Numbered from the stretch's first letter, positions 11,222-22,934 are shown. The stretch: DNA of 64,000 nt from Cryoendolithus antarcticus (GCA_002077065.1 NAJO01000010.1:372001-436000), one strand, 5' to 3'. The notes: generated from the sequence alone by a model not told the origin. Translations and numbers: made by a program.

Positions 11222-14200
11222 TCAATCCCTCAACTGCGCTCTCAGTCCAGCCCCCTCCCTCTTCAATCTCGCATTCTCTCGTCTCAACTTCCCAGCTTCC
11301 TCCTGCGCCTCCCTTAACTGCTTCTTCAGCTCCTCCACGCCCCCAGCCCCGGCACTCCCAGGAGCAGCCCGCACAGCCTTGAAGATCCTCCCCATCTCAT
11401 CATTGAAACGTGCGTAGAGAGCCTCGTTCTCCGAGTTGGCTTCGCGGTAAAGAGTGTCGAGGTTGCGGGACTTGGCCTCTGAGACCTATCTTTGAGTCAG
11501 CAAGGTGTGTAAAGCTGTATCAAGGGCATGAGGGTAGACGTACGGTGAGTGAACCTGTGATCAAGCTACGCAACTCCTCGACCTTCGCGGCCAACGCAGC
11601 GACTTGCTTTCCAGTCTCTAATTTCTTTGCACTGTTCCCAGCTCCGAGCTCTTCGCCAATACGATCAAGCTCGTTCTGTAGACTGCCCACTCTCTCTTTC
11701 AGCTTGACGGGACTCTGCACCTTAAGCTTCTTTGTCGGTGACGGCGAGGCCGACAAAGTCGTTGGCGTGACACCCAGCGCTGGGACTCTCGCCTTCCCAG
11801 GCTCCGGCGAAGGCTTCTTGATGATGTTCGCCAGCCCAGGACGCTCAGACAGTCCACTGCGGATTGTGCCAGTACGGTAGGGAGACGCGGAGACTTTGAC
11901 GGAGCCGAGCGTGGGGATGTTGGAGATCTGCCGCAAGGGACTGATCGGTGGGTCTACGGGCGGTCCGGAGCTGGTCTTTGGACGAGGCGAGTCAGCTACT
12001 TTCTCTGGGCTGTATGACAACGCTTTCGACGGTGGCTCGTTCTCCTTGCGGAACGAAGCCGGTAGGCGTGGACGTGGCGAGCCTGCCAACGGCGTACCAA
12101 ATCGACCGCTACCGCCTCTGCTCGAGGGTGTGGAGGGCATCGGGGAGTTCGGTAGCGACTTATCAATCGTATTGAAGGGGCTAGCTACTGGGAGCTGACG
12201 GCGTTGAGCCGGTGGCGACCAAGCCGGTGACTTCTGAGTCGCGGCCAAAGCCTTGATGTCTGACAGCGAACTGCGACGTTTCTTCTTGGGTGGTCCTGAT
12301 TTAGGGATCAGGCAAGGATGCTCACCGATCGTAGACAACCCAGCGTTGAGTGCCGAGGACTGGCTAGAGAGCGGTGCTGCTTCATCAAGACTCGGCTGCT
12401 TGCGCAGAGCAGCGCCGTCTTGTGATAAAGGTCGAAGAGGGACGCGACCGTCGATGTCCGTGGATTGCGAGCGATGTAACGTTCCACGAGAGATACTGCC
12501 ACCCGGACTCTCGCCACGAGTGCTCTTGCTCAGGCTGCGCCAGACAGAACTCATCTTCGAGTCTTGCTCGGACTTGCTATTCTCTCGGGACAATCCGCCG
12601 AAGCCGAACTTGCGCCTCAAGGAGGATGTGTTTGATCCGACGGACCCAGTGTTAGTGACAGACCTCGATCGCTTGTGTCCGGAAGCGCTCCCGTCACCCG
12701 GGGCTTGAGCCTCCGACAAAGGCTCGCCGAAGTAGGTGTCGGTATCCTCCACGAAGCGGTCGATGAGAGCGATGAAGTCACGTGGATTGCCGTCTGTAAC
12801 GAGCAGCTCAGCAAATGCAGCAGTCAGGATGCCACGGTCTCCGTCGTTGCCGGTGCCGTCAAGCAGATCCGCGAGCAACCTCATGATACCCTTGAAGGCA
12901 CGCTGGTTTTGTGGCGATAGCGTCGCCAGCGCTGTCTTGAAGTAGCGATCGAAGTCGATCGGAAACAGCGTCTCGGCTTGCGCTTGGACTTCCTGCAGTA
13001 ATGTGTGCGAGATCACTGGGCCCACTTGATCTTTCCAGGCATTATTCAAAAACTTCTCGAATGCCACGAAGAGCACGTCTACAGGCGCCTCTGCCGCGAG
13101 CACCATCATATTCGGGTCCTCGAGCAATCCGTTGTACAGCTCGCTGACAGCCAGTGGCTCGGCACTCGCGCGTAGCTTGAGGTGTCGGCCGACAATGTTG
13201 CCCTTTCTGGCCTGCAGCGCGAGCATGTAAGTCGACAAGGTGTCTTCCAAACGCTTGTGTGTGCTGACTGCCTGAGAAGTCGGCAGTATCTCGGTCGACC
13301 GCATCGAGTGGACAGACATGGGTGGCCGACTCTCCTTTGACACTGGGCGGCTCTCCCGACTCGGCGGTTTTGATGCCGACGGAATGTATTGCGGCGGCGG
13401 CATGCGTGGCGCAGGTAGTGAGGGCAGATCTTTCTTGATGGAGGGAGGCTGCGATCCAGGACCTGCGCTGGCCAGAAAGCTTGAGAGCATCTTGACGGGA
13501 GACTTGGGTCTGTACCGCTGCGAGTCCTCACGTGTCGGCACTTTTGGCACAGCAGCTGCCTCCTCAACGTGCATGGTCAGGTCGATGGACTGTAGAGCAT
13601 CCGCAGTGTACTCAAGCAGCGCACCCGTCAGCGCAGACGAGGCAATGGTGAAGTGACATGCCGCAAGAGATGCGAGCTTCCTGCAGATGTACGGTACAAC
13701 GTCAATGTTGGAGATCTAGATCGTGAAGTCAGTACATATGAGCGGCACGATGCGACGGGAGGAGGTTCGCGTACCAAGTCATACCCAGCAGCGCCTTCCA
13801 CTGAGTCGACTGACACTCGACAAGCGTCACCCTTCTGCAACGCAACAGCGAAGACTGTCCGTATGCCATTCGACCCTGCTCGAGGTCGCTGAGAGTGCTT
13901 GTCAAGGTCGAAGACGATGCGAACTGCACCATGTGTGCGAGTACGCAGTGGCTCCTCGAAGACTGCACTGAAAAGGCCAAGCTGATCCGAAGTGGGCGGA
14001 CTGGCTCGCACATCCCATTTATGGCTCTCGCGTTCCTCCTCGGTGAAGCGGTCCTCGACTCTAGCTTTGGCGAGCTCTTCGACTAGACGACCAGCCTTGC
14101 CGCTGTATGAGCCGTCGAGCAAGAGAGTCTGAATGTCGTCAACGCTCGGAGCTGACTGTGTAGTGACAGGCAGTGGTGAATAGGTCAACAACTGAATCGC

Positions 14201-15799
14201 TCGATCCTCAAGCACGCTCGTCGCCTTGAGTGCGCCAAGCCTCACGCGGCGCTGGAAGATCGGCCTGTTCGGTGTTCCAGGCCGTTGCAATGACGGCTTG
14301 CCCTCGAGCTCAGTAAGGAGCGATCGTGCACAGCCAGTGCTAGTCGGTCGTGTAAGGAAGACAATGCTGTCCGTGAACAGGAGTAGCGTGAGGGGTGTTG
14401 ACAGGTTGCGATCTGTGTCGAAAGGCGGCGCTAGCTCTGTGGCGTCCACCGCTGTAACAAGACGTCCTGTCAACTGTGCGTCCTCAGGCCAGCCGGATAC
14501 ACAAGAGCGAATCCTGTCATTCACGCTCATCATCGATGACCCGTCCTCGCCATCCGCAGTACAAATGTCCGAGATGGTGTCGCGTGCCGCCATGAACGGC
14601 TTCAACGCCGGATGCCTGGCGGGAAGTTGCTTCGTGATCCCATCTATGTACAAGTTGTACCTGGGTAGGCGCTGCACTGGTTCAATGAGCAACGAGGTGA
14701 GCTGCTGTTCACCGACATCCGAAAGCTTTGATGCGAGCGCCGAGTCGCTACGAAGGAGGCTCTTGAGTTGCTGAGCAGCGGCAGAATGTGTGCGCATATA
14801 AGCGCTGTACGCCTCTGCGAAACGGGGAAACCACTGGCAACAATAGTTGGCAATTGCTTCGATCTGCTGCTCATTGGCATACCCCTCCTTGATATCGCCG
14901 GTTTTCTGCAGATCGGCGAGGAACGCCTCGTTCAGTTGCAGCATCATATCGATCGTCTGCGGGAAGATTGCTCGGAGCTGCTGGAAACCTTTGGTGTCGA
15001 TTTGAGTCTCCAATTCGCCAACCAGTGACACTGCCTCGCCCAGCCGAGCGACATAGTTCCCCTCGGTTTCGAGCAGCTCGTTCATCTCCTTCGCAGCCGT
15101 CTCCCTCTGCTTCGCCGTGAAAGAGGCGCTCCTGCCCACGCTATTCGCCTTACTTGGCGCCCTCTTCAGCTTGCTTGTTGGCAGGAACGAAGGCTCCCCG
15201 AGCGCCCCAACCAATTCAGCATACACGCCATACCTCCACCTCATCTCCTCTTCATCGTCGACGCTCTCCACCCTCGCAACAGGAGCTCTGATGCTCCCCG
15301 GTGGCAGTACAACATCGACATCCACCCACGGCACCCTCTGCTCTCCAAACACCCTCCCAAGCGCCTCCTTCACAGCCTCAACATTCTCCACCTTCGTAAT
15401 CCTGCTGGCAAGTATAGCCACATGATCATCGCCCCACAACGCGTTGGGCGGCGTCCTACTCGTACTCTGCCAAGTCTTCTTCACACCTCCATCCAACTCA
15501 ACGAAGTACTTCTTCAATCCAAATGCGACACCTCTGCAAACCTCGTCGCCCTGCTCTTCTCGCGGCAGATTGTGTACGGCAGAGTAGAACGGCGATGTCG
15601 GCGCTACGGCGAGCCGGGAGTAGCTGGCCAGGCCTGCAGGCGTGAAGATGTGAATTTGTATGCGGGAGGATGTGGAGGAGAGAGAGGCGGCGGGGCCGTG
15701 GAAGATGAGGAGCGGGGAGTTGGAGAGGAGAGGGTCTGTTGTGTGGTAGAGTGCGAGGTCGGGGGAGAGATGAGGGAGGGGTGGCGTTATCGAGGCCAT
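11222..15799 (-). CDS. Dbl-homology Rho guanine nucleotide exchange factor with GAP-like helical region
   Basis: Three exons, 15799-13775, 13715-11544 and 11485-11222, separated by 59- and 58-bp phase-0 introns, give 1486 residues. The start (MASITPPLPHLSPDL) is the first ATG in the open frame; further upstream only non-ATG starts exist. The DH domain (about 232-435) is recognised by AAKEMNELLETEGNYVARL and the CR3-type block LLIEPVQRLPRYNLYI; it would activate Rho-family GTPases. A PH-like segment follows (about 460-640). Residues about 830-1000 form a helical block (LALQARKGNIVGRH ... LLADLLDGTGNDGDRGIL) that resembles a RhoGAP fold but shows no obvious arginine-finger motif. A Ser/Pro-rich basic region and a C-terminal coiled coil (VEELKKQLREAQEE) end the protein. 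The acceptor at 11486 was chosen by phase. Confidence 0.85.
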
Positions 15800-16379
15800 G
15801 CTGACTGTAGTAGTGTAGCCAGATAAGTCCGCAGTGTTGTCGTTCAAGTCGCGAAGCGCGCGTGACAGCTCATCGGATGTCGAGGTAATCGCGACCAAGC
15901 GAAGCGCGTCCAAGAATCGAAGCTATAGTGTGCAAGCGAGTGTGTAGAAGGAGCGATGGTCGACGGCGACCTTGTTGTGACCTGGTCTCGATACAGCTCA
16001 CAGAAATACACAAACCCGCTCCAATGCATGCGCCGGTGTTGTACGGACAAGCTACAACCTGGTAAGCCGAGTGGGGAAGCCCAGACTTGAACACACCAAT
16101 GAAACACGTCAGCTCGTGACTTGCGAGTCACGTGTCCGTATGAATATTGCAGAATCTCAAAACTTGACAGTCCCAACTGCTAGCGCGATTTGAGACTGGC
16201 AAGGGTTTGTACCAACTCTAGCGTCGGAAGACTGCCCACAAATGAGAGATGCGGATCTTCAGTACACGCAATACGAGGACCAACCGGAATCCACGAAATC
16301 AAATGTCCAGATCTCGAGGTTGGCAGTCGCTCGCTCTCTACGTATCATTCCCCTCGTGTATATACAATCCTTCACCTCA
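15800..16379. other. Intergenic region upstream of the RhoGEF gene
   Basis: 580 bp holding the RhoGEF promoter and the MDV1 3' UTR. A CACGTG lies at 16129-16134. The Pumilio-type element near 16359 is listed separately. No gene recognised. Confidence 0.4.
16359..16366 (-). promoter_or_regulatory. Pumilio-type RNA element (UGUAUAUA) in MDV1 3' UTR
   Basis: On the minus strand the bases read TGTATATA, 13 nt after the intended MDV1 stop codon. UGUANAUA is the Puf3-type recognition core known from budding yeast, where it marks mRNAs for mitochondrial proteins. Function here is inferred. Confidence 0.5.
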
Positions 16380-18679
16380 TCAACAACTCCACACCCCCAC
16401 CACTCCGTCCCGTCTCCCCTCCACCATAAACCCATCCTTGATCCTAACCCTCTCCACCACCGCCTTCCTCCCCTCACTCTCAACGCTCTCGCCGCAATCC
16501 CAATGCCTACCGTCAGCCTTATCGTACACCTTCACGACAGACTCTCCGGCCGCACTAACGATATGCCGTTGATCGAACATCATGCCTGTCACCGGATTGT
16601 CGTAGGCGTAGGCGTCGTGGATCCCGCCGGTTCGGAGGTCCCATATCTGTGAAGACAAGGTCAGTATGGTGGCAAGCGAATAGCGGGGAAAGGGTGACTT
16701 ACGCGTATACTCCGGTCCGCAGAACCGGTGACGAGGAACACGTCGTCGAATTACAGCGCTGTGACAGGACCAGTGTGGCCCACGAGACTGCGATGTACCA
16801 TCCCACTTCGTAAGTCCCATAGTCGGACCATACCGTCTGCTGTACCGCACGCCAGGGCCGACTCGAAAACTTGCAACGCGCCAACGAAGTCCGCTTCTGC
16901 CGTGTTCAGTCTCCCTGTTGTGGGCCTGAACCATCCGGCCGCATCCTTCCCACTACTCGTCGACGCTGTGCTTGGCGTCGCATTGACTGACGGGTTTATA
17001 GTCGAGGCTTGTGCGGCTGCCCATAGCACATCTAGTGTCTGCACGCAGCGGCCCGTCTCCAGATCCCATTGTCGTAGCGTCTTGTCCGCAGAGCCAGACA
17101 CGAGCGTGTTGCCGCGGAAGTTCAGGGCCGTGATTTCGGCGACGTGGGAGGACAGCGTGAAGAGATGGCAGTTCTCTGTGGCGTTTGTGGAGGTTGCTGG
17201 GGTAGGAGAGGAGGGCGTTGGCGATTGCTCTGAGGTGGGCTTGAAGAGATCGTCAGCTGTCACCGGGGAGGAGGGTTCGGGCGAAGTATCGGAGATGGAA
17301 GGCTTAGAGGGTGTGCTCGGCGGCGGAGGCGTGTAGTCCGCTTGACTCAGATCCCACAGCCGTATCGACGCATCCATCGAGCCTGTCGCGACGAGATGGT
17401 CTTCCACCTGCAAGCAGCGGACACTGCTCAGATGACCCTCCAGCAGTCCCATGCAACGGCCTGCACTGAGATCCCAAACGCGAACTGTGTCGTCCAGAGC
17501 TGCTGTGACCATCATGCCGAATGGCACGTCGAAGTCCAGTGCTGTGATTGTGTCGTTGTGAGCTTGCAGCTCTCGTATCCGCGTGCCAGGCTCCATGTGT
17601 TCGTGCAGCACAGGCATGGATATTCGTCGGGGCAGCTTTCTTCGCTTCGCGGGTGACGCCTTACTATTCGCCTTCGGTAGCTTGCCATATATCGACTCCG
17701 ACATGAAGCTCTCGTCCATAGCCGATACCTCGTCGTCCTCCTCGGCTCCAACCTCCGGCTCACTCTCCTCCACGGGTTCCTCAGCCATCACCGGCACTGC
17801 TTTAACAGCCGCCGCCTCCTTCTCCCTGACAGCCAGCTCTTCAAGCTCCTCCGCCATCTCCTCAACCTTCACGCCCAACTCCTGCACCTCCGTCTCGAGC
17901 TCATACTCCTCCTCTTCTAGTCCCTTGAGCCTCTCCAACACGACCCTCCGCATATCCGACAAACCCTGGATCTTCGCATCAATCTCCTTGATCTCACTAG
18001 CACACATCGTCTTCCTGATCCCCATCATCTCTAATTTCCGGTCTAACCTCCCTTTCGTGCCTCTCAACTTCGCCAGCGCTGGAGGACCCTCTTCTTCCTC
18101 TGCAACAGCACCAGCAAGCAGTTTCTGCCCCTTCGACCCATGCTTCCGCCTCCGCCTCCCAACCTTCTCAGCCAGCGTCTCCTCTCCATCATCCTCAGGC
18201 ACACTTGCCTGAAAGCCCTCAAACAGACTATACGGACTCGAGCTCTTGCCCACATTCTTCAGCAGCTCATCGGGAATGAACGTGATCGCCCTTTGCTCGA
18301 TCTCAGCGGTGTTGAAGTTCGAGCGTATGAGTTCGCGGGGGTTTGCTTTGGCAAAGGAGAAGACGGAGCGTTGGATCATGGGGCGGCGGAGAGAGCGGTG
18401 GACTGTGGACAGGGCGGTGCGGTACGGATCTGGGGCGGGAGAGGAGGAGGAGCCATGATCGTTTGAAGAGGCGAAGTTGGAGGATATGAGTTGGGAGGCT
18501 GTGGCGTGGACGGTGCGGGAGAGGGCTTCGAGTTGGCGGGACTGTGTTGGATGTCAGAAGGGATCCCATACTGTGAGAGGAGCTGGATGTACTCCAATGA
18601 TCGAGCCATCCTCATCTCTGCTCTGGGTTCGGGAGTGCCTGGGCTGGGGGGAGGTGCTGCGACCTCTTCGGCCGGCCAT
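16380..18679 (-). CDS. MDV1: Mitochondrial division adaptor Mdv1/Caf4-like WD40 protein with an in-frame premature stop
   Basis: Mdv1 links Fis1 on the mitochondrial outer membrane to the dynamin Dnm1 during fission. Exons: 18679-18593, 18541-16703 and 16646-16380; introns of 51 bp (phase 0) and 56 bp (phase 0). The full frame is 730 codons. The N-terminal Fis1-binding part includes [18 protein letters not shown] and [15 protein letters not shown] coiled coil follows ([19 protein letters not shown]), then seven WD40 units, e.g. [38 protein letters not shown] and a last unit ending GVVGVWSC. In the fifth blade the codon after GPVTAL is TAA (16751-16753); homologues have LQFDD there. All downstream frame and splicing are intact, so this is a single nonsense change or a sequence error. 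As written the product would be 625 residues. The first exon is supported only by phase and splice consensus. Confidence 0.85.
16751..16753 (-). other. MDV1: In-frame TAA codon inside MDV1 WD40 blade 5
   Basis: The coding strand reads GCG CTG TAA TTC GAC GAC, giving A-L-stop-F-D-D. A CAA codon would give the family-typical ALQFDD. The change is a C-to-T transition in a CpA context. No plausible intron removes it without deleting the conserved blade. Confidence 0.85.
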
Positions 18680-19128
18680 CGTCGTATTGGTGTTGGAGGC
18701 GTCGCACTACCACTTCATGCTGGCAACCATAATCGCGATATCTCGAACGACAGACTGTAAGGTCTCCGAAGCTATCTAGGCTCTGTCTGATGGAGATACA
18801 GCAAGTCTGGTCGCGTGGACAGTCAATCACAAGCCAATGTCCAAGCTGCGGGCCAGGCCGAGTGACGTCGGGTCAACACAAGGTGGACCTTTCATCACGG
18901 TACAATTTCCTTTCCTACTTACAACACTTAATAGGCTGTCGACATACTGCCTGCGGTCTATAGCGTTACCTGGCCTAGCTACAGTAACGAATCCTCGTAT
19001 CGTCTGGCTTCTGAATCGACACTCGGCCGGATTCCCCCAAATCCTGGGCATTGGATACCTAGGGAAGACTATCTTCAGGAACAGATTGGTCATTCCCATC
19101 GGACCGCTAAACCACCATCACCGCAAGC
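18680..19128. other. Divergent promoter region between MDV1 and chorismate mutase
   Basis: 449 bp between two divergent starts. It contains TGACGTC (CRE-like) at 18863-18869. No Gcn4/CpcA-type TGACTCA was noticed. No gene recognised. Confidence 0.4.
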
Positions 19129-19932
19129 ATGGACTCAGCAATCGACATAATCGACCCAGCCAAAGCCCTCGACCTCTCCCACATCCGCTTCCAACTGATC
19201 CGCCTGGAAGACACGGTCCTCTTCCACATGATCGAGCGCGTGCAGTTCCCCTACAATCGCACGATCTACACCCCCGGCGCCATCTCCATCCCGCACTCCT
19301 CCTTGAGCTTCTCCGACTGGGTCCTCCGCGAGCAAGAAGCGCTGCAATCCAAGATCCGCCGCTACCAAAGTCCAGACGAGTACCCTTTCTTCCCGGACGC
19401 GCTACAGCCGTCGATACTGCAGGATTTGAAGTATCCGAGGATCCTGTGGAGCAACGATGTGAATTTGAATGTCGAGTTGAAGCGGCGGTACGTGGAGATG
19501 ATCTTGCCTGAGGCGTGTGTGAAGCTCGAGAGGGAAGAGCGGGCAGAGGCGCAGGAGAACTATGGGTCTTCTGCTACTGCTGATGTTACTTGTCTGCAAG
19601 CTCTGAGTCGGAGAATTCATTTCGGAAAATTCGTCGCCGAGTCGAAGTTCTTGAAAGAGACTCAGCGCTTCGTGGACCTGATCAAGGCTGAGGATCGGAA
19701 GGGGATTGATGAGGCGATTACGGATGCGAAGGTTGAGAAGAAGGTGCTGGAGAGGCTGAGACTCAAGGCTGAGATGTATGGACGGGACCCGAGTTTTGTT
19801 GATGAAGGCGGCGTGCCGAAGATCAATGTGGAGGCTGTGGTGGCGATGTATCGGGACCATGTCATTCCCTTGACGAAGATCGTGGAGGTGGAGTATCTGA
19901 TGCAGAGAGTTAAGGGAACGGAGTGGGAGTAG
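19129..19932 (+). CDS. ARO7: Chorismate mutase
   Basis: Converts chorismate to prephenate, the first committed step to phenylalanine and tyrosine. Intronless, 267 residues, close to the 256 of yeast Aro7. The all-helical AroQ-type eukaryotic enzyme is recognised from [19 protein letters not shown] near the N-terminus (substrate arginine in the first helix), [15 protein letters not shown] (about 163-177; the Arg and Lys of the active site) and [15 protein letters not shown] at the C-terminus (catalytic Glu). The region around residues 85-160 matches the regulatory segment where tryptophan and tyrosine bind in the yeast enzyme. All key residues appear present. Start is the first ATG and matches the family N-terminus. 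Confidence 0.96.
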   Translation: MDSAIDIIDPAKALDLSHIRFQLIRLEDTVLFHMIERVQFPYNRTIYTPGAISIPHSSLSFSDWVLREQEALQSKIRRYQSPDEYPFFPDALQPSILQDLKYPRILWSNDVNLNVELKRRYVEMILPEACVKLEREERAEAQENYGSSATADVTCLQALSRRIHFGKFVAESKFLKETQRFVDLIKAEDRKGIDEAITDAKVEKKVLERLRLKAEMYGRDPSFVDEGGVPKINVEAVVAMYRDHVIPLTKIVEVEYLMQRVKGTEWE

Positions 19933-20286
19933 TGGTCCGATGCCTGGCCGAACCTCGCGCTTGCTGTTCCGGGCTACTGAAAGGTCGAGTATGCTCATAC
20001 ACATTCAGCTGCGTCGGCGACGGACTGGAACGCTGCTTCCGGGAAACATCATGGCCAGACGAGCTCATGGCCGAGCACCATAGGGATCAAGTGTACTTTA
20101 CGGCCGATCGCGCGTTGTAAGACATCGCGCAGAGCGGAGGTACCTATCTCGTCGTGGGTCGCTCTTGCCTCCTCTCAGCAACTTCCATTCTTGCGTGTTT
20201 CCTCGCTTGGCTCTCGCACAACGCCATTCGACGGGTTCTACGTCAACAGCTTGCCAATACTGTGCGAGTCACCGCAGTCAACAACC
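19933..20286. other. Intergenic region upstream of the RRM gene
   Basis: 354 bp between two plus-strand genes, holding the chorismate mutase 3' end and the RRM-gene promoter. Nothing specific recognised. Confidence 0.4.
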
Positions 20287-21197
20287 ATGGACCGCAGAGC
20301 TAGACCGCGCACGACTCCTGCACCTCCAACGTGGCTTCTGCAACAACCCGTGGACCAGAGACCTCCGGTGTATCGTCCGGACTCGCCCAGTTCTTCGCCA
20401 TCAACAGGACCTGGCACTATGGACCGTCATTTCGGCTTCAGGAGCTACCACTACGCCGCAACCCAGGACACCTTGACTGACTGGAGTACCGAGCATGAGC
20501 AGACAGCAGCGCACGCAGCACAGCATGCGGACACGAGTCGCGTAGCAAGCGAAGCTCTGCCTGATACTAACGACATTATCAGTCAGGGCGACGAGTCGAT
20601 GAATCCCATTGTCAAGGTGGACGATAGTGTGAAGCTAGTGGGAGCAATCGAAGACACCACGGAGAACAAAGAAGACAGTGTTACGGACTTGGCACGCGAC
20701 AGTGAGGTGCCTGCAGCAAAGGAGACTTCGCCCATGCAGAACGCCGTCGAAACACCCGCGGATACCCACAGCGTCTACATCGGCAACCTCCCAAGCGCAG
20801 CCACAGACGAAGAGGTGCAGCAACTGTTCGGTGAACACAATTTGTAAGTCCCTGCTCTGTGATAATTTGCTATCCAAGCCTCAACACGTACTCACTCCAT
20901 CACAGTCTCGAGCTCAAGAGTCCTCAAGACAATGGCGCACAACAACCAGCTTCCTGCGCGTACCTTGTCTTCGCCTCTTTGTCCGAGGCTAGGCGATGTA
21001 TTAGGGAGATGCACAGAAAGCAGTTGCGCGACCACACCCTGCACATTGCATTCGCCGAGAAACTACCGTCAGCGCTTGTACCTGTACCACGCGAGCGCAT
21101 CATTAATGGGTCGGACGACAAAGGGCCGCGCAAAGCAAGGATCGTTGAGGCAGCCGCAGATCCCGTATGGGTTGGTCCTCCAGGAGATCTCTCTTAG
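20287..21197 (+). CDS. RNA-binding protein with one RRM domain
   Basis: Two exons, 20287-20843 and 20906-21197, with a 62-bp intron (phase 2), giving 282 residues. The N-terminal ~155 residues are low-complexity, with Pro/Arg-rich and then acidic stretches. The RRM spans about 160-245: RNP2 is SVYIGNLPS, and RNP1 is degenerate (SCAYLVFASL), split from RNP2 by the intron-spanning loop. The domain ends with TLHIAFAEKLP. The start at 20287 is the first ATG in frame; upstream codons in the same frame lack an ATG. The specific family is not recognised, and a role in RNA metabolism is inferred only from the domain. Confidence 0.75.
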
Positions 21198-21425
21198 AGG
21201 CAGGGGTATAATTTTCGTTGTCGCAGCTCGACGTATATGAGCATACTCGGCTTGTAGGGCGTCCGGGAGGGTATAGTTGACCGAAGCATCAGCCGCATAT
21301 GCTAGACAAAGGTGTCAGCATTGTCTTGGGAATCATTGGCCACAAAGATATAGCGCGTTTGATACTTATACAAAGCTATCAGCCTCATAATAGATCTGTT
21401 GATCACGCGACTTGATCGAACATTA

Positions 21426-21746
21426 TCATGTCTCGTTCACGCCTAGTCCAGAGAACATCCCACTCAGCCCGTCCAGGTCTCCGGCTTGTGTTGAGACGAG
21501 ATTCGTCTTGATCCCGCGTGCTTGCATCGACTTAAGGTGATCAACTACCATGACGCGGACGCTTTCGTGAGACGACGAGCCTTCGCCGTAGGAAGCTGCT
21601 GCATTGCGAAGATTGACCAAGAGCTTAGGGAAGGCGTACATGTAAGTATGGGATTTAGAGAACACGAAGTAAAGTATCTTTTACGTTTTGGACGTGGATA
21701 ATGGACTTACGATATGGAGAAGATCGTCGTCTGCTGAAGTCGGCAT
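21426..21746 (-). CDS. Possible small gene of unknown function
   Basis: Tentative two-exon model: 21746-21711 (MPTSADDDLLHI) and 21623-21426, with an 87-bp GTAAGT...AG intron (21624-21710), phase 0, giving 77 residues. The second exon contains LLVNLRNAAASYGEG and VDHLKSMQARGIKTNL, which look like real helical protein, and ends DLDGLSGMFSGLG. A nearer acceptor would make a 33-bp intron, too short for this genome. No family recognised. It lies between the convergent RRM gene and the G-patch gene. RNA evidence would decide; the frame could also be a longer exon starting elsewhere. Confidence 0.35.
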
Positions 21747-21975
21747 TGTGGCATGCGAGAGTGATGGCTACGTCTTGTGGTATTCGTACATATACGGACA
21801 AAATGATCATGCCGACAACATAAAGTAAAGGTGAACACTGGACGCAACTTGCCAAGGCCTGACTGCGCCACAGATATTTAGTAGTGAGTGAGAGATCATC
21901 AATGTTCTGGCTAAGGATGTACATGTGTGTTGCCCTCGCGTTGGCTCGTGGTATCGTAAATAAGAGGAAGCCCAA

Positions 21976-22752
21976 CTACTTCTTTCGTCTCCGCCTCCCC
22001 TGGACAGCCTCAGGCTGCTCCGGCAACCCAGCATCCTCGCCCAGATACTTCAGCACGTCGTCGCTCGCGTAGAACGCGGTTCTCAGTTTCTGTGCCTGCG
22101 TCTTGCCATCCTGATCCATCTGCCGCACCTTGCCAGCGTCAAGTGGTGCTCGCTTCTCCCGTGACTCTACTGGAAGCAGCTTCGCTCCGAGCCCTGCCTT
22201 CTGAGGATTCTCGACAGCTCGGATAGGATACATGATCCCTTCGCCATCAGCGCCCAGCCCCCTTCGACTGTCTGGGTCCCAGCCGTGGTCCCGCAGTACG
22301 GCCAGTCCCTTGCGTGAGCGATCGAGATGAGAAGGTGGATGAGAGTGCTGCAGACATAGCTGGTGGGCTATGCTGCTTTCGTGGGCCATGCTTCTCTCTG
22401 TATCTACGACAGGCCGAGCACAGATCCCGCACGGTGTCGGAGAGTCATTGTTGAAGTGTCTCTCGTCGTCGCCCTTTATTCCTGATCTCAGCCCAGCTCC
22501 GCCCGTGATCTGGTCCGAGACTTTGCCATTTTGAGCTTGAGTACTCGAAGTCGTGCCGTCTGTTGGTTTCTTCCCCAGTACGATAGTCAGGTATCTATCA
22601 GCCGCCGAGCCTTCGGAATTTGTTGGTAAGCTTGTGGATTGAAGTGGTGTGCTGGATGGTACGAACTTGACCTTGCGCTTGCGTATACCCGCGCCAAAGT
22701 ATCGCTGGTCGCGGAGAGGCACTTCGTCCTCTTCGTCGTCCAGAACCGCCAT
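21976..22752 (-). CDS. G-patch domain protein (GPANK1-like)
   Basis: Single exon, 258 residues, starting at the ATG at 22752 (MAVLDDEEDEVPLRDQRYFG). Residues about 106-135 hold a possible C2H2-type zinc site (CGIC ... AHESSIAHQL). A G-patch-like segment follows: GLAVLRDHGWDPDSRRGLG and then GIMYPIRAVENPQKAGLGAK, the latter a signature shared with metazoan GPANK1 and its fungal relatives. The C-terminus is basic (GRRRRKK). G-patch proteins usually activate DEAH helicases in splicing or ribosome assembly; that role is inference. It is divergent from the SDR gene across 182 bp. Confidence 0.8.
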   Translation of the reverse strand: MAVLDDEEDEVPLRDQRYFGAGIRKRKVKFVPSSTPLQSTSLPTNSEGSAADRYLTIVLGKKPTDGTTSSTQAQNGKVSDQITGGAGLRSGIKGDDERHFNNDSPTPCGICARPVVDTERSMAHESSIAHQLCLQHSHPPSHLDRSRKGLAVLRDHGWDPDSRRGLGADGEGIMYPIRAVENPQKAGLGAKLLPVESREKRAPLDAGKVRQMDQDGKTQAQKLRTAFYASDDVLKYLGEDAGLPEQPEAVQGRRRRKK

Positions 22753-22934
22753 CACTGCAAAAGTAGTGAGCGCACTCCACCGTCATCAACGCGAGGTGAG
22801 TATATGGAATGGCCTAACGAAGCGTTTGCGAGCACAGCCACATTTGCTGAGTCAGCCTTGAAATCAGTCCATATCAATTCATCGACTACTGTGCTCATCG
22901 GCTCGTCCACTTGCGTCTCGTCGTAGTGCATACA

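Noticed and set aside
16751..16753. RIP (repeat-induced point mutation) as cause of the MDV1 stop
   Set aside because: The CpA-to-TpA change fits RIP, but one transition in a single-copy gene with otherwise intact sequence is no evidence for it.
16700..16800. An intron that would remove the MDV1 TAA
   Set aside because: Available GT/AG pairs are either only a few bases apart or would delete the conserved WD40 strand; the sequence after the TAA continues exactly as the family does.
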